From: Pseudomonadota bacterium
GTDB taxonomy: Bacteria > Desulfobacterota > Binatia > UBA9968
DNA: 64,000 nucleotides
Assembly: GCA_021324155.1 (NCBI GenBank)
Contig: JAJPJQ010000023.1
Span: forward strand, 124,001 to 188,000
Direction: 5' to 3'
Part shown: piece after piece, positions 50,554 through 61,569 of the stretch
Position numbering within the stretch: the stretch's first letter is position 1
How the letters are laid out: each line of letters begins with the position of its first letter
The notes under the pieces: model-generated
The model's input: only the letters and a program-made list of their open reading frames with translations
Told to the model about the DNA's origin: nothing
Databases searched by the model: none
Translations under genes and position numbers: made by a program

Positions 50554-51681
50554 TCACTGCAGCACGTGTCTCATGATGATATTGTGGATATGCGGGCGAA
50601 AGCCCTTGATCTTGTCGTTCGTGCGCGACGGATGCACGCGGTTCGTAAGCAAAATAATGTGGCAATCTTTCTCCAAATCCCACCAGATCGACGTACCTGT
50701 GAAGCCGAGATGACCCACTGAATGCGGCGAGAAAAAACTTCCGCTGCTGGAATTCTCGGGCGACGGCGTGTCCCAGCCGAGCGCAAAGGTCGAACCCGGA
50801 ACGGACTGATCGCGGGCGAAGAACTCCTCGACGACCGGCGCGGGAAAAAGCGGGTCGCCGCCGGCGAGACATTTCCTGAGCCGGAGCAAAAAACGATGGA
50901 TGTCCTCGGCATTGGAGAAAAGCCCGGCGTGTCCAGCGACGCCGCCCATCGCGTACGCGTTGTCGTCGTGCACTTCGCCGCAGACGACGCGCTTGCGCCA
51001 CGGACAGTCCTCGGTGGGCGCGATCATTTCCTAAATCGGCTCGAGGCGCCGCGCCCGCAACTGCGTAAGATCGATGAACGAGGTCGAGCGCAGCCCGACG
51101 GCTCTGTAAATTTTATCGAAACAATAGCGGTCGAGCGTCCAGCCGGTGATTTCCTCGACCGTCTCGCCGAGCAGCATGTAGCCCAAGTCGCTGTAAAGCG
51201 CCTGCGTGCCGGGCGTGCTCGCCACCTTTTCGCGGTGAATCTGCTCGAAGACATAATGCTTGGCGGCGCGGCTCGCGACGAAATTTACCTTGCCCGCCCT
51301 CTGGTCGCGGATGATGTCCTCATAGTAGGCTTTCCACGCCGGCAGGCCCGAGGCATGCGAGAGCAGCTGGCGGAACGTGACGTAGGTCTTCCCGAAAACG
51401 CCGAAGTTGGGAAAGAAGCGCGTCACGCGCTCGTCGAGGCGGATTTTCTTGTCCCGCACGAGCAGCATGACCGCCGGCGCGGTCGCGAGCGGCTTGGTGA
51501 GCGAGGCGAGATCGAAGATCGTATCCGGCCGCATCGGCGTTTTCTCCGGCACGAGTGAGCGCGCGCCGAACGCGGCGTGGCAGAGAATCTCTTCGCCTTT
51601 GGCCGCGAGCACGACGGCGCCGGGAAAGACGCCTTCCGCCAGAGCCTCCTTGAACGCGTCTTCGACGGCGTGCAGCGGCAT
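50554..51681 (-). pseudogene. Beta-lactamase-fold serine hydrolase split by an in-frame amber codon
   Basis: One open frame from the ATG at 51681 to 50554 is interrupted only by TAG at 51031-51033. On the N-terminal side the catalytic motifs SLTK and YSDLGY are present. After the stop the frame resumes with IAPTEDCPWRKR and GEVHDDNAYAMGG, conserved in this family, so the 375-codon gene was intact recently. TAG is used as a normal stop elsewhere in the window. It is a nonsense mutation, a sequencing error, or readthrough. The upstream part alone would lack the C-terminal half of the fold. It sits between ldcA and mpl. Confidence 0.8.
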
Positions 51682-51683
51682 CG

Positions 51684-52622
51684 TCAACAACCAGGCGCGT
51701 GCACCGGCGGCTCGATCAGGCTCAGCCGTCGCGCCGCGCCGTCTAGCTTCATCTTCACGCCGAGCGGCAGGATGATGTTATCGTCGCCGTGGCCGGCAGG
51801 AACGCCGGTCGCGACGGGATACGGCGCATCGCGGAACATCTCGCGGATGATCTCGGCGACTTCGCGCTCGCCGTCGCCTTCGCAGTAGCTGAAACTGCCG
51901 AAAACAATGCCGGCGACGCGGTCGAGCTTTCCGGCCATTCTCATGTGCGTCAGCATGCGTTCGATGCGATATGGCTTCTCGGCGACATCCTCGAGAAACA
52001 GCATCTTGCCGGCGGTGTCGATCTCGTACGGCGTGCCGATCGTCGTCACGATCGTGGAGAGACAGCCGCCCGCGGCTTCCCCTTCGGCTACGCCGGAGCG
52101 GACGGTTTCGCCCAGGTCGATATCCCAGCGCGTTTTTTTGCCCGTGAGCGTACCCCAGAAAAAGTCGGCGTTGCGGCCGTCGAGGCCGCGCGCAAGCTCC
52201 ATGGCGACCATCGGACCGTGAAACGCGACCATGCCGCACCGCTGTACGAGCCAGTTGATCACGATGCTCAAATCGCTGTAGCCGACAAAAATTTTCGGAT
52301 GGCGTCGAATCGCGTCGGCGTCGAGGTAAGGCAGCATCTGGATCGAGCCGAAGCCGCCGCGCGCCGCCAGGATTGCAGCGACGTCTGAACGCTCGAAAAA
52401 TTTGCGCAGCGCGGCTGCGCGTCCGACGGCCTCGCCGGCGAGATAACCCTTGCGGGCGAGGATGTTGTCGGCGGTCTCGACTGCGAAGCCGGCGCGCTCT
52501 AATGCTGCGATGCCGGTTTTGAGCTTTTCGTCGTCGACTTTGCCCGACGGCGCGACAACGGCGATCTTATCTCCGGGTCTGAGAGCAGCGGGTTTTTGCA
52601 ATGTGGTCAAACTTCTCCACAT
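51684..52622 (-). CDS. ldcA: LD-carboxypeptidase
   Basis: S66-family serine peptidase of 312 aa that removes the terminal D-Ala from recycled muropeptide tetrapeptides. Family signatures are ALRPGDKIAVVAPSG (about 13-27), AARGGFGSIQML and the nucleophile region FVGYSDLSI. Glu and His of the triad are expected in the C-terminal half (for example PAGHGDDN near residue 275). First gene of the minus-strand murein-recycling operon with the serine hydrolase and mpl. Confidence 0.88.
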   Translation of the reverse strand: MWRSLTTLQKPAALRPGDKIAVVAPSGKVDDEKLKTGIAALERAGFAVETADNILARKGYLAGEAVGRAAALRKFFERSDVAAILAARGGFGSIQMLPYLDADAIRRHPKIFVGYSDLSIVINWLVQRCGMVAFHGPMVAMELARGLDGRNADFFWGTLTGKKTRWDIDLGETVRSGVAEGEAAGGCLSTIVTTIGTPYEIDTAGKMLFLEDVAEKPYRIERMLTHMRMAGKLDRVAGIVFGSFSYCEGDGEREVAEIIREMFRDAPYPVATGVPAGHGDDNIILPLGVKMKLDGAARRLSLIEPPVHAPGC

Positions 52623-52660
52623 GCGGCTGGCTTTACGGGACTACCCACCGGCACGAAGGC

Positions 52661-52669
52661 TGTGGATAA
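52661..52669 (-). other. Perfect DnaA-box sequence
   Basis: TTATCCACA on the minus strand, in the divergent spacer between ldcA and the DUF507 gene. Two further box-like sites lie at the other end of the same spacer. Confidence 0.4.
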
Positions 52670-52762
52670 GTCCGTTGGATTTGATAGCGAGCGGCCGTCA
52701 AATCGCATGTTTTCGCATATTGACAAAAATCTCCCGTCGGCACAAGGTAATTCTTGGCCGAC

Positions 52763-52785
52763 GCCAGTAAAATACTGGCTTTTTT
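52763..52785 (+). terminator. Orphan intrinsic terminator
   Basis: GCCAGTA-AAA-TACTGGC (52763-52779) is a perfect 7-bp stem followed by six T residues. Read on the plus strand it terminates nothing annotated, because ldcA runs the other way. It lies 118 bp before the DUF507 start and could end a short RNA or act as a leader attenuator. Confidence 0.65.
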
Positions 52786-52879
52786 CGCCGCCAGGTTGAC
52801 TTCGACACCCGCCGACAGTAAGTAGAAAACGAGCCTGAAATTTGTCTTATTACCGGCCCGGTCACAAGGTGCTCGCAGG

Positions 52880-52900
52880 CTGTCCACAGGGTTTTCCACA
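52880..52900 (+). other. Two DnaA-box-like sites
   Basis: CTGTCCACA (52880-52888) and TTTTCCACA (52892-52900) match the DnaA box at 7 and 8 of 9 positions, immediately before the ATG of the first DUF507 gene. They may be regulatory. Confidence 0.35.
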
Positions 52901-52903
52901 AGC

Positions 52904-53188
52904 ATGAAAATCAAGCCCGAACAGGCCGACCGTCTGGTCGACGAGATCGTGAAGGCGTACCGCGCCAAGGAATTGATCAAGCTCAAAGCCGGCGAGCCGG
53001 AAGTGCGCGCCAAGATCAGGGACACGATCATCAGGAATTTTCATGAAGAAGATGTCATCGAGGAAGAGGCGCGCGAGATGCTCGCGAGTCACGCGGGCGA
53101 TATGCGCCGAGCAGGCGAAATGGACCAGCATAAGATGTTCCTTTTAATAAAGCAGAGGATCGCACAGAAAAAGGGTTTCGTGCTATGA
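52904..53188 (+). CDS. DUF507 protein 1
   Basis: DUF507-family protein, 94 aa, fully helical (KIKPEQADRLVDEIVKAYR, IRDTIIRNFHEEDVIEEEAREML, LLIKQRIAQKKGFVL). The family is found in Deltaproteobacteria-type lineages, usually as two adjacent genes as here, and its role is unknown. Its upstream spacer carries DnaA-box-like sites and an orphan terminator. The second family member follows 43 bp later. Confidence 0.82.
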   Translation: MKIKPEQADRLVDEIVKAYRAKELIKLKAGEPEVRAKIRDTIIRNFHEEDVIEEEAREMLASHAGDMRRAGEMDQHKMFLLIKQRIAQKKGFVL

Positions 53189-53231
53189 CCCATTCGAATT
53201 GCACAGGGGTTATCGTGAGGAAGATTGAACG

Positions 53232-53504
53232 ATGACGCGCCTGACCGAAAGCCGTATATCCCATCTCGCGCACTTGATCATCGATGGGGTATGGAAGAAC
53301 GACCTCGCCGACTTTACCAATGAAGCCTGCGCGCTCGCCGAGACCAAGCGCGTCCTGGAGGAGTTTTTCGGCGGCGAAGACCGTCTCGACGACATCGTGC
53401 GCCAGAAGATTCAGTCGCTCTCCCGTCGGGTCGCGCCCGGCAGCCGGGAATGGGATGTTTTGTACCGAAAATATTATGAGGAGGAGCTGAGAAAACATCG
53501 GTAG
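53232..53504 (+). CDS. DUF507 protein 2
   Basis: Second DUF507 protein of 90 aa, related to the preceding gene but shorter in the N-terminus (TRLTESRISHLAHLIIDGVW, RVLEEFFGGEDRLDDIVRQKI, EWDVLYRKYYEEEL). Possible partner of the first protein in a heterodimer. The groESL promoter region follows. Confidence 0.82.
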   Translation: MTRLTESRISHLAHLIIDGVWKNDLADFTNEACALAETKRVLEEFFGGEDRLDDIVRQKIQSLSRRVAPGSREWDVLYRKYYEEELRKHR

Positions 53505-53583
53505 TACGCGGGCTTGCTTTTGCCGACCGCGTGATATAAGAGCTTGGAATCCGGCCCCGTCACAGAGCGCCTATTCAGCTCTC

Positions 53584-53610
53584 TTGACATTATAAAACGA
53601 GTGCTTAAAT
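53584..53610 (+). promoter_or_regulatory. Candidate groESL promoter
   Basis: A perfect TTGACA (53584-53589) with TTAAAT (53605-53610) after 15 bp lies 80 bp before groES. GAGTGCTTAA overlaps it and resembles the right half of CIRCE, but no left half is present. Confidence 0.4.
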
Positions 53611-53689
53611 AAAGGCCGCTGCGCAACAGCCGCTCGGCCCGTTTGTTTTTTGAATTTATTTTACGCTGACTTTTAAAAGGAGGAGTCAA

Positions 53690-55652
<1,963 letters not shown>

Positions 55653-55667
55653 CTCGCACATCTAATT

Positions 55668-55703
55668 CCCCGGCCCGCCTCCCGGCGGGCCGGGGTTCTT
55701 TTT
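55668..55703 (+). terminator. Intrinsic terminator after groEL
   Basis: CCCCGGCCCGCC (55668-55679), loop TCCC, GGCGGGCCGGGG (55684-55695) form a perfect 12-bp stem followed by a T-rich stretch (TTCTTTTT). It ends the groES-groEL unit and isolates it from ffh. Confidence 0.92.
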
Positions 55704-55790
55704 CCCGCCTTGACAACGCATCCAACTCTCTTTAATCCTTAATCCTTAAGGGACCTCCACGAAGTAATACCGCAAGCCGAAAACCCCTAC

Positions 55791-57134
<1,344 letters not shown>

Positions 57135-57146
57135 AAGGAAGGATAC

Positions 57147-57392
57147 ATGAGCGTCACGATCCGTCTGAGCCGCCACGGCGGCAAAAAGAAGCCGTACTAC
57201 CGCGTCGTCGTGAGCGATTCGCGCTCGCCGCGCGACGGCAAATTCATCGAGCAGGTCGGCAGCTACGATCCGAAGGCCGCGGCCGGCATCAAGCTTAACC
57301 GCGAGAAGCTCGATTCCTGGATCAAGAAAGGCGCGAAGCCCTCGCAAACCGTTTCCGAGCTCATGAAAAAGTCCCGGAGCAATCAAACTTGA
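57147..57392 (+). CDS. rpsP: Ribosomal protein S16
   Basis: Small-subunit protein bS16 of 81 aa, starting MSVTIRLSRHGGKKKPYYR and containing VVSDSRSPRDGKFIEQVGSYDP. It belongs to the early 30S assembly set. It is 12 bp after ffh with AAGGAAGG before the ATG. It is adjacent to khpA and the 16S-rRNA maturation gene rimM, the usual gene order. Confidence 0.97.
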   Translation: MSVTIRLSRHGGKKKPYYRVVVSDSRSPRDGKFIEQVGSYDPKAAAGIKLNREKLDSWIKKGAKPSQTVSELMKKSRSNQT

Positions 57393-57407
57393 AAGGGGTA
57401 ATTTCCC

Positions 57408-57644
57408 GTGAAAGACCTGGTGCAGTATCTGGCGAAAGCCCTGGTCAGCAACCCTGAAGCTGTGGAAGTGAAAGAAACGCAAGGCGATACCGCCTCGGTT
57501 GTGGAATTGAGAGTTGCTAAAGAAGATCTCGGTCGCATCATCGGCAAGCAAGGCAGAACCGCGAAATCCATTCGCACGATCCTGAACGCCGCCGCCTCCA
57601 AGGCGAACCGCAAGGTTGTCCTGGAGATCGTCGAAGAGAAATAA
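57408..57644 (+). CDS. khpA: KH-domain RNA-binding protein
   Basis: KhpA-type KH protein of 78 aa, with a GTG start and GGGG-type ribosome binding site. The RNA-binding loop is RIIGKQGRTAKSIRTIL (about 45-61). Family members partner with KhpB to bind small RNAs and affect cell size or rRNA processing. It is located in its typical place between rpsP and rimM. Its stop TAA immediately opens the rimM frame. Confidence 0.94.
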   Translation: MKDLVQYLAKALVSNPEAVEVKETQGDTASVVELRVAKEDLGRIIGKQGRTAKSIRTILNAAASKANRKVVLEIVEEK

Positions 57645-57677
57645 GCCACGCCTTCACTCCCTCAAGCGCCGGAGCGG

Positions 57678-58178
57678 CTGGTTTCCCTGGGCGAGATCGT
57701 CGCCACGCACGGCATCGAGGGCTGGCTCAAGCTATCGCCCTACAATCCCGACAGCTCTACCCTTTTGTCCGTCAAAGAAGTTTTCCTGGAAAAAGATGGC
57801 GCGCGCGCGCCGATGCGCCTTGCAGCCGTCAAGCCGCACAAGCGACAGCTGCTGATTCATCTCGACGGCGTCGAGGACATTAATGACGCAAAGAAATGGA
57901 TCGGCGCTGCCGTGTGCGTCGCCGAAGGCGATCTGCCGCCGCTCGCGGATAACGAATACTATTATTATCAAGTCGTCGGCATGGATGTCTTCGACACCAA
58001 GGGCGCGCGCATCGGCACGATCGCGCGCCTCTGGCCCACGCCCGGCGGCGATCTCTACGTCGTCGAAGACGGCGAGAAAGAATATCTCATCCCGGTCGTA
58101 AAAGAGATCATCGCGAAGATCGACTTCGACGCCGGCCGCGTCATCGTCGACCCGCCGGAAGGGTTGCTGGAATTGTAG
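57678..58178 (+). CDS. rimM: Ribosome maturation factor RimM
   Basis: 16S-rRNA processing protein for 30S head assembly, binding S19. From a CTG at 57678 it is 166 aa and begins LVSLGEIVATHGIEGWLKL, the RimM N-terminal signature; GGDLYVVEDGEKEYLIPVV and VDPPEGLLEL are typical of the PRC-barrel end. No ATG, GTG or TTG occurs in frame between the khpA stop (57642-57644) and 57765, which would cut off the conserved N-terminus. The real start is probably CTG 57678 or 57687; GGAG at 57671-57674 is nearby but poorly spaced for 57678. Confidence 0.9.
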   Translation: MVSLGEIVATHGIEGWLKLSPYNPDSSTLLSVKEVFLEKDGARAPMRLAAVKPHKRQLLIHLDGVEDINDAKKWIGAAVCVAEGDLPPLADNEYYYYQVVGMDVFDTKGARIGTIARLWPTPGGDLYVVEDGEKEYLIPVVKEIIAKIDFDAGRVIVDPPEGLLEL

Positions 58179-58460
58179 ATGAAAGCAACCGTTCTCCTAC
58201 GGCGAGCGGACGGGCGGTACTCAGCGCGAGCAGAAAACAACTTCCTCATCGCTTTCACCATTGAAGGACACGAAAAACGCGCTCTCAGCGAAGAACTAGA
58301 AGTCGATCTTCCTTCGCTTCTGAAATCGGAGTGTGTCACACGGCTGAAAGACGGAAGCACGTTGCGCATCAAGCTCGCGGAGCACGATCTTCATGACCTC
58401 GATTTACCGCCCAATCACGCCACATGGCGAACACCTTCGCCAGAACGGCTGAAAAAATAA
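58179..58460 (+). CDS. Small hypothetical protein after rimM
   Basis: Protein of 93 aa starting directly at the rimM stop (TAG-ATG). It has no signal peptide or cysteines and looks like a single small alpha/beta domain (TVLLRRADGRYSARA, FLIAFTIEGHEKR, STLRIKLAEHDLHDLDLP). Base composition is more AT-rich than in rimM. No family is recognised. It is the first of five genes inserted between rimM and trmD. Confidence 0.55.
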   Translation: MKATVLLRRADGRYSARAENNFLIAFTIEGHEKRALSEELEVDLPSLLKSECVTRLKDGSTLRIKLAEHDLHDLDLPPNHATWRTPSPERLKK

Positions 58461-58471
58461 AATAGCGCCGT
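58459..58471. repeat. 13-bp direct repeat, left copy (AAAATAGCGCCGT)
   Basis: AAAATAGCGCCGT begins within the stop codon of the small hypothetical gene and recurs exactly at 58941-58953. The two copies bracket the cupin gene. Confidence 0.6.
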
Positions 58472-58531
58472 CTACTTGCTTGCGATCGCAAAAATTCGTG
58501 CTAGGCGTTTTGCGAAATACAGGAGGCGTTT

Positions 58532-58891
58532 ATGGCTACTAGCGAGCATAAAACCTTCGGCAAGCCCGACGAGGTCCGCGAGTTTCCCAAGGGTCGCGTC
58601 GAGATCATGAAGATCGGCGGATCGACGGTCGGCCGGGCGATCTTCGAGCCCGGCTGGCGCTGGTCGACGTCGGTGCAGCCGATCGCCAAGACCAAAAGCT
58701 GCGAGGCCCCGCATTTTCAGTACCACGTCTCGGGCGTCATTCGGGTCAAGATGGATGACGGCCAGGAATTCGACTGCCGCGCGGGTGACGTGTCCCTGCT
58801 GTCGCCCGGCCACGACGCTTGGGTTGTCGGCAGTGAGCCCGCTGTGATAGTCGATTTTCAGGGCATGCTCGACTACGCGAAAAACAAATAA
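58532..58891 (+). CDS. Cupin-domain protein (bracketed by direct repeats)
   Basis: Single-domain cupin of 119 aa. HFQYHVSGVIRVKMDDG and the later GDVSLLSPGHDAWVVG correspond to the two cupin motifs, with a His/Glu-type metal site in the first motif region (EAPHFQYH). A strong AGGAGG precedes the ATG. It lies between the 13-bp direct repeats. The substrate is unknown. Confidence 0.8.
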   Translation: MATSEHKTFGKPDEVREFPKGRVEIMKIGGSTVGRAIFEPGWRWSTSVQPIAKTKSCEAPHFQYHVSGVIRVKMDDGQEFDCRAGDVSLLSPGHDAWVVGSEPAVIVDFQGMLDYAKNK

Positions 58892-58940
58892 ACTAAGCAA
58901 ATCGAGCCCTTACTTCCGCCTCGCCGGTCGGCTGCGTAGC

Positions 58941-58953
58941 AAAATAGCGCCGT
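58941..58953. repeat. 13-bp direct repeat, right copy
   Basis: Second exact copy of AAAATAGCGCCGT, 482 bp from the first. Longer flanking identity is absent, so this is a short target-like duplication or recombination scar rather than a gene duplication. Confidence 0.6.
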
Positions 58954-59052
58954 TTGGAGCGCTTCTGTCGGCTGCTGCAAACACCGACAACCTTTAACGG
59001 ATTCTTCATCTTTCCTCTTCACCTGCGAATCCCGCTGCGCTAGAATGCGCCG

Positions 59053-59820
59053 ATGTCTTTCGCAGCCATCGGTGCGGTGAAAGGGTATTCGAGGCGGTGG
59101 CGGCTTCGCGACCGCGGCATTTTCGTCGGTTATTTCATCGTCGCGCTCGGCTTCTTTTTCCTCGTCAATTGGGTCTATCAGGTATCCCGCAAGCCCGCCG
59201 AGCTGCTCGCGCCGGCAAGCGAGTCGTTCTACAAGTCTCCCGAACAGACATGGAAGACTTACGGCGAGCTGTTCGTGAAATACTCCACCGCCGATATCTC
59301 GCCCGAGCTGCTGGCGGCGATCGCCCAGGTCGAAGCGGAAGGCAACCCGATCGCGCGCACGTACTGGCGCTGGCAGTGGTCTTGGAACCCGTTCGAGATC
59401 TATAGGCCGGCATCGAGCTCGGTCGGCATGTATCAAATGACCGACGGGACATTCGCCGAGGCGCGGAACTATTGCGTCAAAGAACATAAAGTCTTTAGCG
59501 GCGCCGCCTGCCGTTTCACGAGGCTTTACAACCGCGCGATGCCGAGCCACGCGATCGAGCTCACCGCCGCCTACCTGCAGCAGATCGTTCAGAAGGCCAT
59601 GACCGCCAAAGCCGCCGTCGCGAAGACGACCGCCAACCAGCGGCAAAAGCTCGCGGCCGCCGTGCATCTCTGCGGCGCCGGCAAGGCCGAATCGTTCATC
59701 CGCCGCGCCTTCCACCCCGGGGCCGGCGAAAAATGCGGCGAGCAAAGCCTTCGGAACTACCTGAAGCGCGTCGAGCAGGCGCGCGTCCGATTCGCCAAGC
59801 TGCGAGCGAAGCTGGGCTAA
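59053..59820 (+). CDS. Membrane-anchored lytic transglycosylase
   Basis: SLT-domain protein of 255 aa. A transmembrane helix (GYFIVALGFFFLVNWVY, about residues 24-42) anchors the enzyme, and the periplasmic domain contains the catalytic Glu in LLAAIAQVEAEGNP. The usual SVGMYQMTDGTF motif is present. It cleaves murein glycan strands, fitting the murein-recycling genes elsewhere in the window. It has no clear ribosome binding site. Confidence 0.82.
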   Translation: MSFAAIGAVKGYSRRWRLRDRGIFVGYFIVALGFFFLVNWVYQVSRKPAELLAPASESFYKSPEQTWKTYGELFVKYSTADISPELLAAIAQVEAEGNPIARTYWRWQWSWNPFEIYRPASSSVGMYQMTDGTFAEARNYCVKEHKVFSGAACRFTRLYNRAMPSHAIELTAAYLQQIVQKAMTAKAAVAKTTANQRQKLAAAVHLCGAGKAESFIRRAFHPGAGEKCGEQSLRNYLKRVEQARVRFAKLRAKLG

Positions 59821-59918
59821 GACCTAGAACGAAAACTTTTGCCGTTCCGTGTCAGCTAAATCCATTTTCCGTCGTCTAAGGGTTAATTACCAACCCCTAA
59901 AGCTCGCAAGGAGGGCTC

Positions 59919-61556
59919 ATGCTGTATACCGGTCGCCTTCTCTCGCTCGCTCTCGTCCTTTTATTTTTCGGCTCCTGTACGCCGGAGTCGAAGATCCGTC
60001 AGACCCAATCCACAGCGCCCCCCGCAGACCTCAAGGGGCAGGCGGAGTTGCACCGCGGCACAACAGACGGTCTGGGAATGGCAGCGCCTCGGGCCGAACG
60101 CGGCCTCAGCGCAAATCAAGGCTACGCGCCGATGAGCCGCGTTGGTGGGCAGATTTTCCCAACATATCCCGGCACCGACCGCTTCCCCGACAATGAGCCC
60201 AACGGCGTCGTCAGCGTCGCCGAGCATCCGGTCTCGACTTTCAGCATCGACGTCGATACCGCGTCCTATGGTCTGGTGCGGCGAATTCTGACGAACGGCC
60301 GCCTCCCCGTGCGCGATGCCGTTCGCGTCGAAGAGATGGTTAATTACTTTCCTTATAACTATCCGGCGCCCGAGAACCGCGCGCAGCCCTTCCGACTGAC
60401 GACGACGATCATGCCGAGCCCGTGGAGCGCGGACAAACGACTGCTCCACATCGCGCTCCGCGGCTACGACATCCAGCGCGCCGAGCGCCCGCGCGCCAAC
60501 GTTGTTCTGCTGATCGACACGTCGGGTTCCATGGAGCCGGACGACCGCCTTCCGCTCCTTCAGCAGGGCTTTCGGCTCTTCGCGCAGCAGCTCCGCGACG
60601 ATGACCGCGTGGCAATTGTCACCTATGCCGGAGAGGCGCGAACCGCTCTGGAGCCGACAACAGGCCGCGACAAGCACAAGATCATTGAGACAATCGACGG
60701 CCTGCGCGCGGCCGGATCGACGGCCGGCGGCGAAGGGCTGCAGCGCGCCTACGGGCTCGCCGAGCGGAATTTCGACAAGCAGGGGGTCAACCGCGTCATT
60801 CTCGGGACCGACGGCGACTTCAACGTCGGCATCACCGATCCCAAAGAGCTCGAGCGCTTCATCAAGGACAAGCGCAAAAGTGGCATCTATCTTTCCATCT
60901 TCGGCGTCGGCCTCGGCAACCTGAACGACGCGCTCATGCAACGGCTGGCGCAGGCCGGCAACGGCAACGCCGCCTATATCGATTCATTGCTGGAAGCGCG
61001 CAAAACGCTGTCGGAAGAATTGGCGTCCACGCTCTTCCCGATCGCCGACGATGTCAAGATTCAGATCGAGTTCAATCCGGCCAAAGTGGCCGAGTACCGC
61101 CTCATCGGCTACGACATCGGCGCCGGCCACACAGTCACCGCGATATACGAGATCACTCCGGTAGGCGCGAAGGGCCGCAGCATCGAGCCGCTCCGCTATC
61201 AGACTGAGCGCGCTGCTCAGACGCCGCCCGCGAACAAGCCGAACGACGAGGTTGCGTTCGTCAAGCTGCGCTACAAACTACCAGGCCAGACGGCGAGCCG
61301 CCTGATCGAGCAGCCGGTGCGCGCCGCCGACGCGCTCGCGCAATTCGACTCAGCGCCGATGGAACAGCGCTTCGCCGTCGCCGTTGCGGCATTCGGCCAG
61401 TGGCTCCGCGGCGAGAGCGCGCTGGAGGACTTCAAACCGGCGAAAATCGCGGCGCTCGCCAACGCGGCGCGCGGCGCGGACCCGGAAGGCTACCGCGCCG
61501 AGTTCGTGCGGCTGGTGAAAATGGCCGAGTCGCTGGAGAAGGTCGCGCAGAACTAA
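59919..61556 (+). CDS. VWA-domain lipoprotein (YfbK-like)
   Basis: Lipoprotein of 545 aa. The signal ends in the lipobox FFGSC (Cys near residue 19). A YfbK N-terminal segment is recognised by EHPVSTFSIDVDTASYGLVRR. The VWA domain (about 190-360) carries the MIDAS motif DTSGSM and the later TDGDFNVG. The rest matches the C-terminal DUF3520 region. AAGGAGGG precedes the ATG. Partners unknown; it may bind another membrane protein through the metal site. Confidence 0.88.
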   Translation: MLYTGRLLSLALVLLFFGSCTPESKIRQTQSTAPPADLKGQAELHRGTTDGLGMAAPRAERGLSANQGYAPMSRVGGQIFPTYPGTDRFPDNEPNGVVSVAEHPVSTFSIDVDTASYGLVRRILTNGRLPVRDAVRVEEMVNYFPYNYPAPENRAQPFRLTTTIMPSPWSADKRLLHIALRGYDIQRAERPRANVVLLIDTSGSMEPDDRLPLLQQGFRLFAQQLRDDDRVAIVTYAGEARTALEPTTGRDKHKIIETIDGLRAAGSTAGGEGLQRAYGLAERNFDKQGVNRVILGTDGDFNVGITDPKELERFIKDKRKSGIYLSIFGVGLGNLNDALMQRLAQAGNGNAAYIDSLLEARKTLSEELASTLFPIADDVKIQIEFNPAKVAEYRLIGYDIGAGHTVTAIYEITPVGAKGRSIEPLRYQTERAAQTPPANKPNDEVAFVKLRYKLPGQTASRLIEQPVRAADALAQFDSAPMEQRFAVAVAAFGQWLRGESALEDFKPAKIAALANAARGADPEGYRAEFVRLVKMAESLEKVAQN

Positions 61557-61569
61557 TTTTTCATTAAGA

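Noticed and set aside
51031-51033. Pyrrolysine reading of the amber codon
   Set aside because: TAG ends many normal genes in this window, no PylS-type gene is seen, and the codon is not at a methyltransferase active site.
52661-52900. Replication origin
   Set aside because: Only three DnaA-box-like sites, no AT-rich unwinding region and no dnaA or dnaN nearby.
53580-53610. CIRCE element upstream of groES
   Set aside because: Only a half-site resembling GAGTGCTAA; no left arm nine bases upstream.
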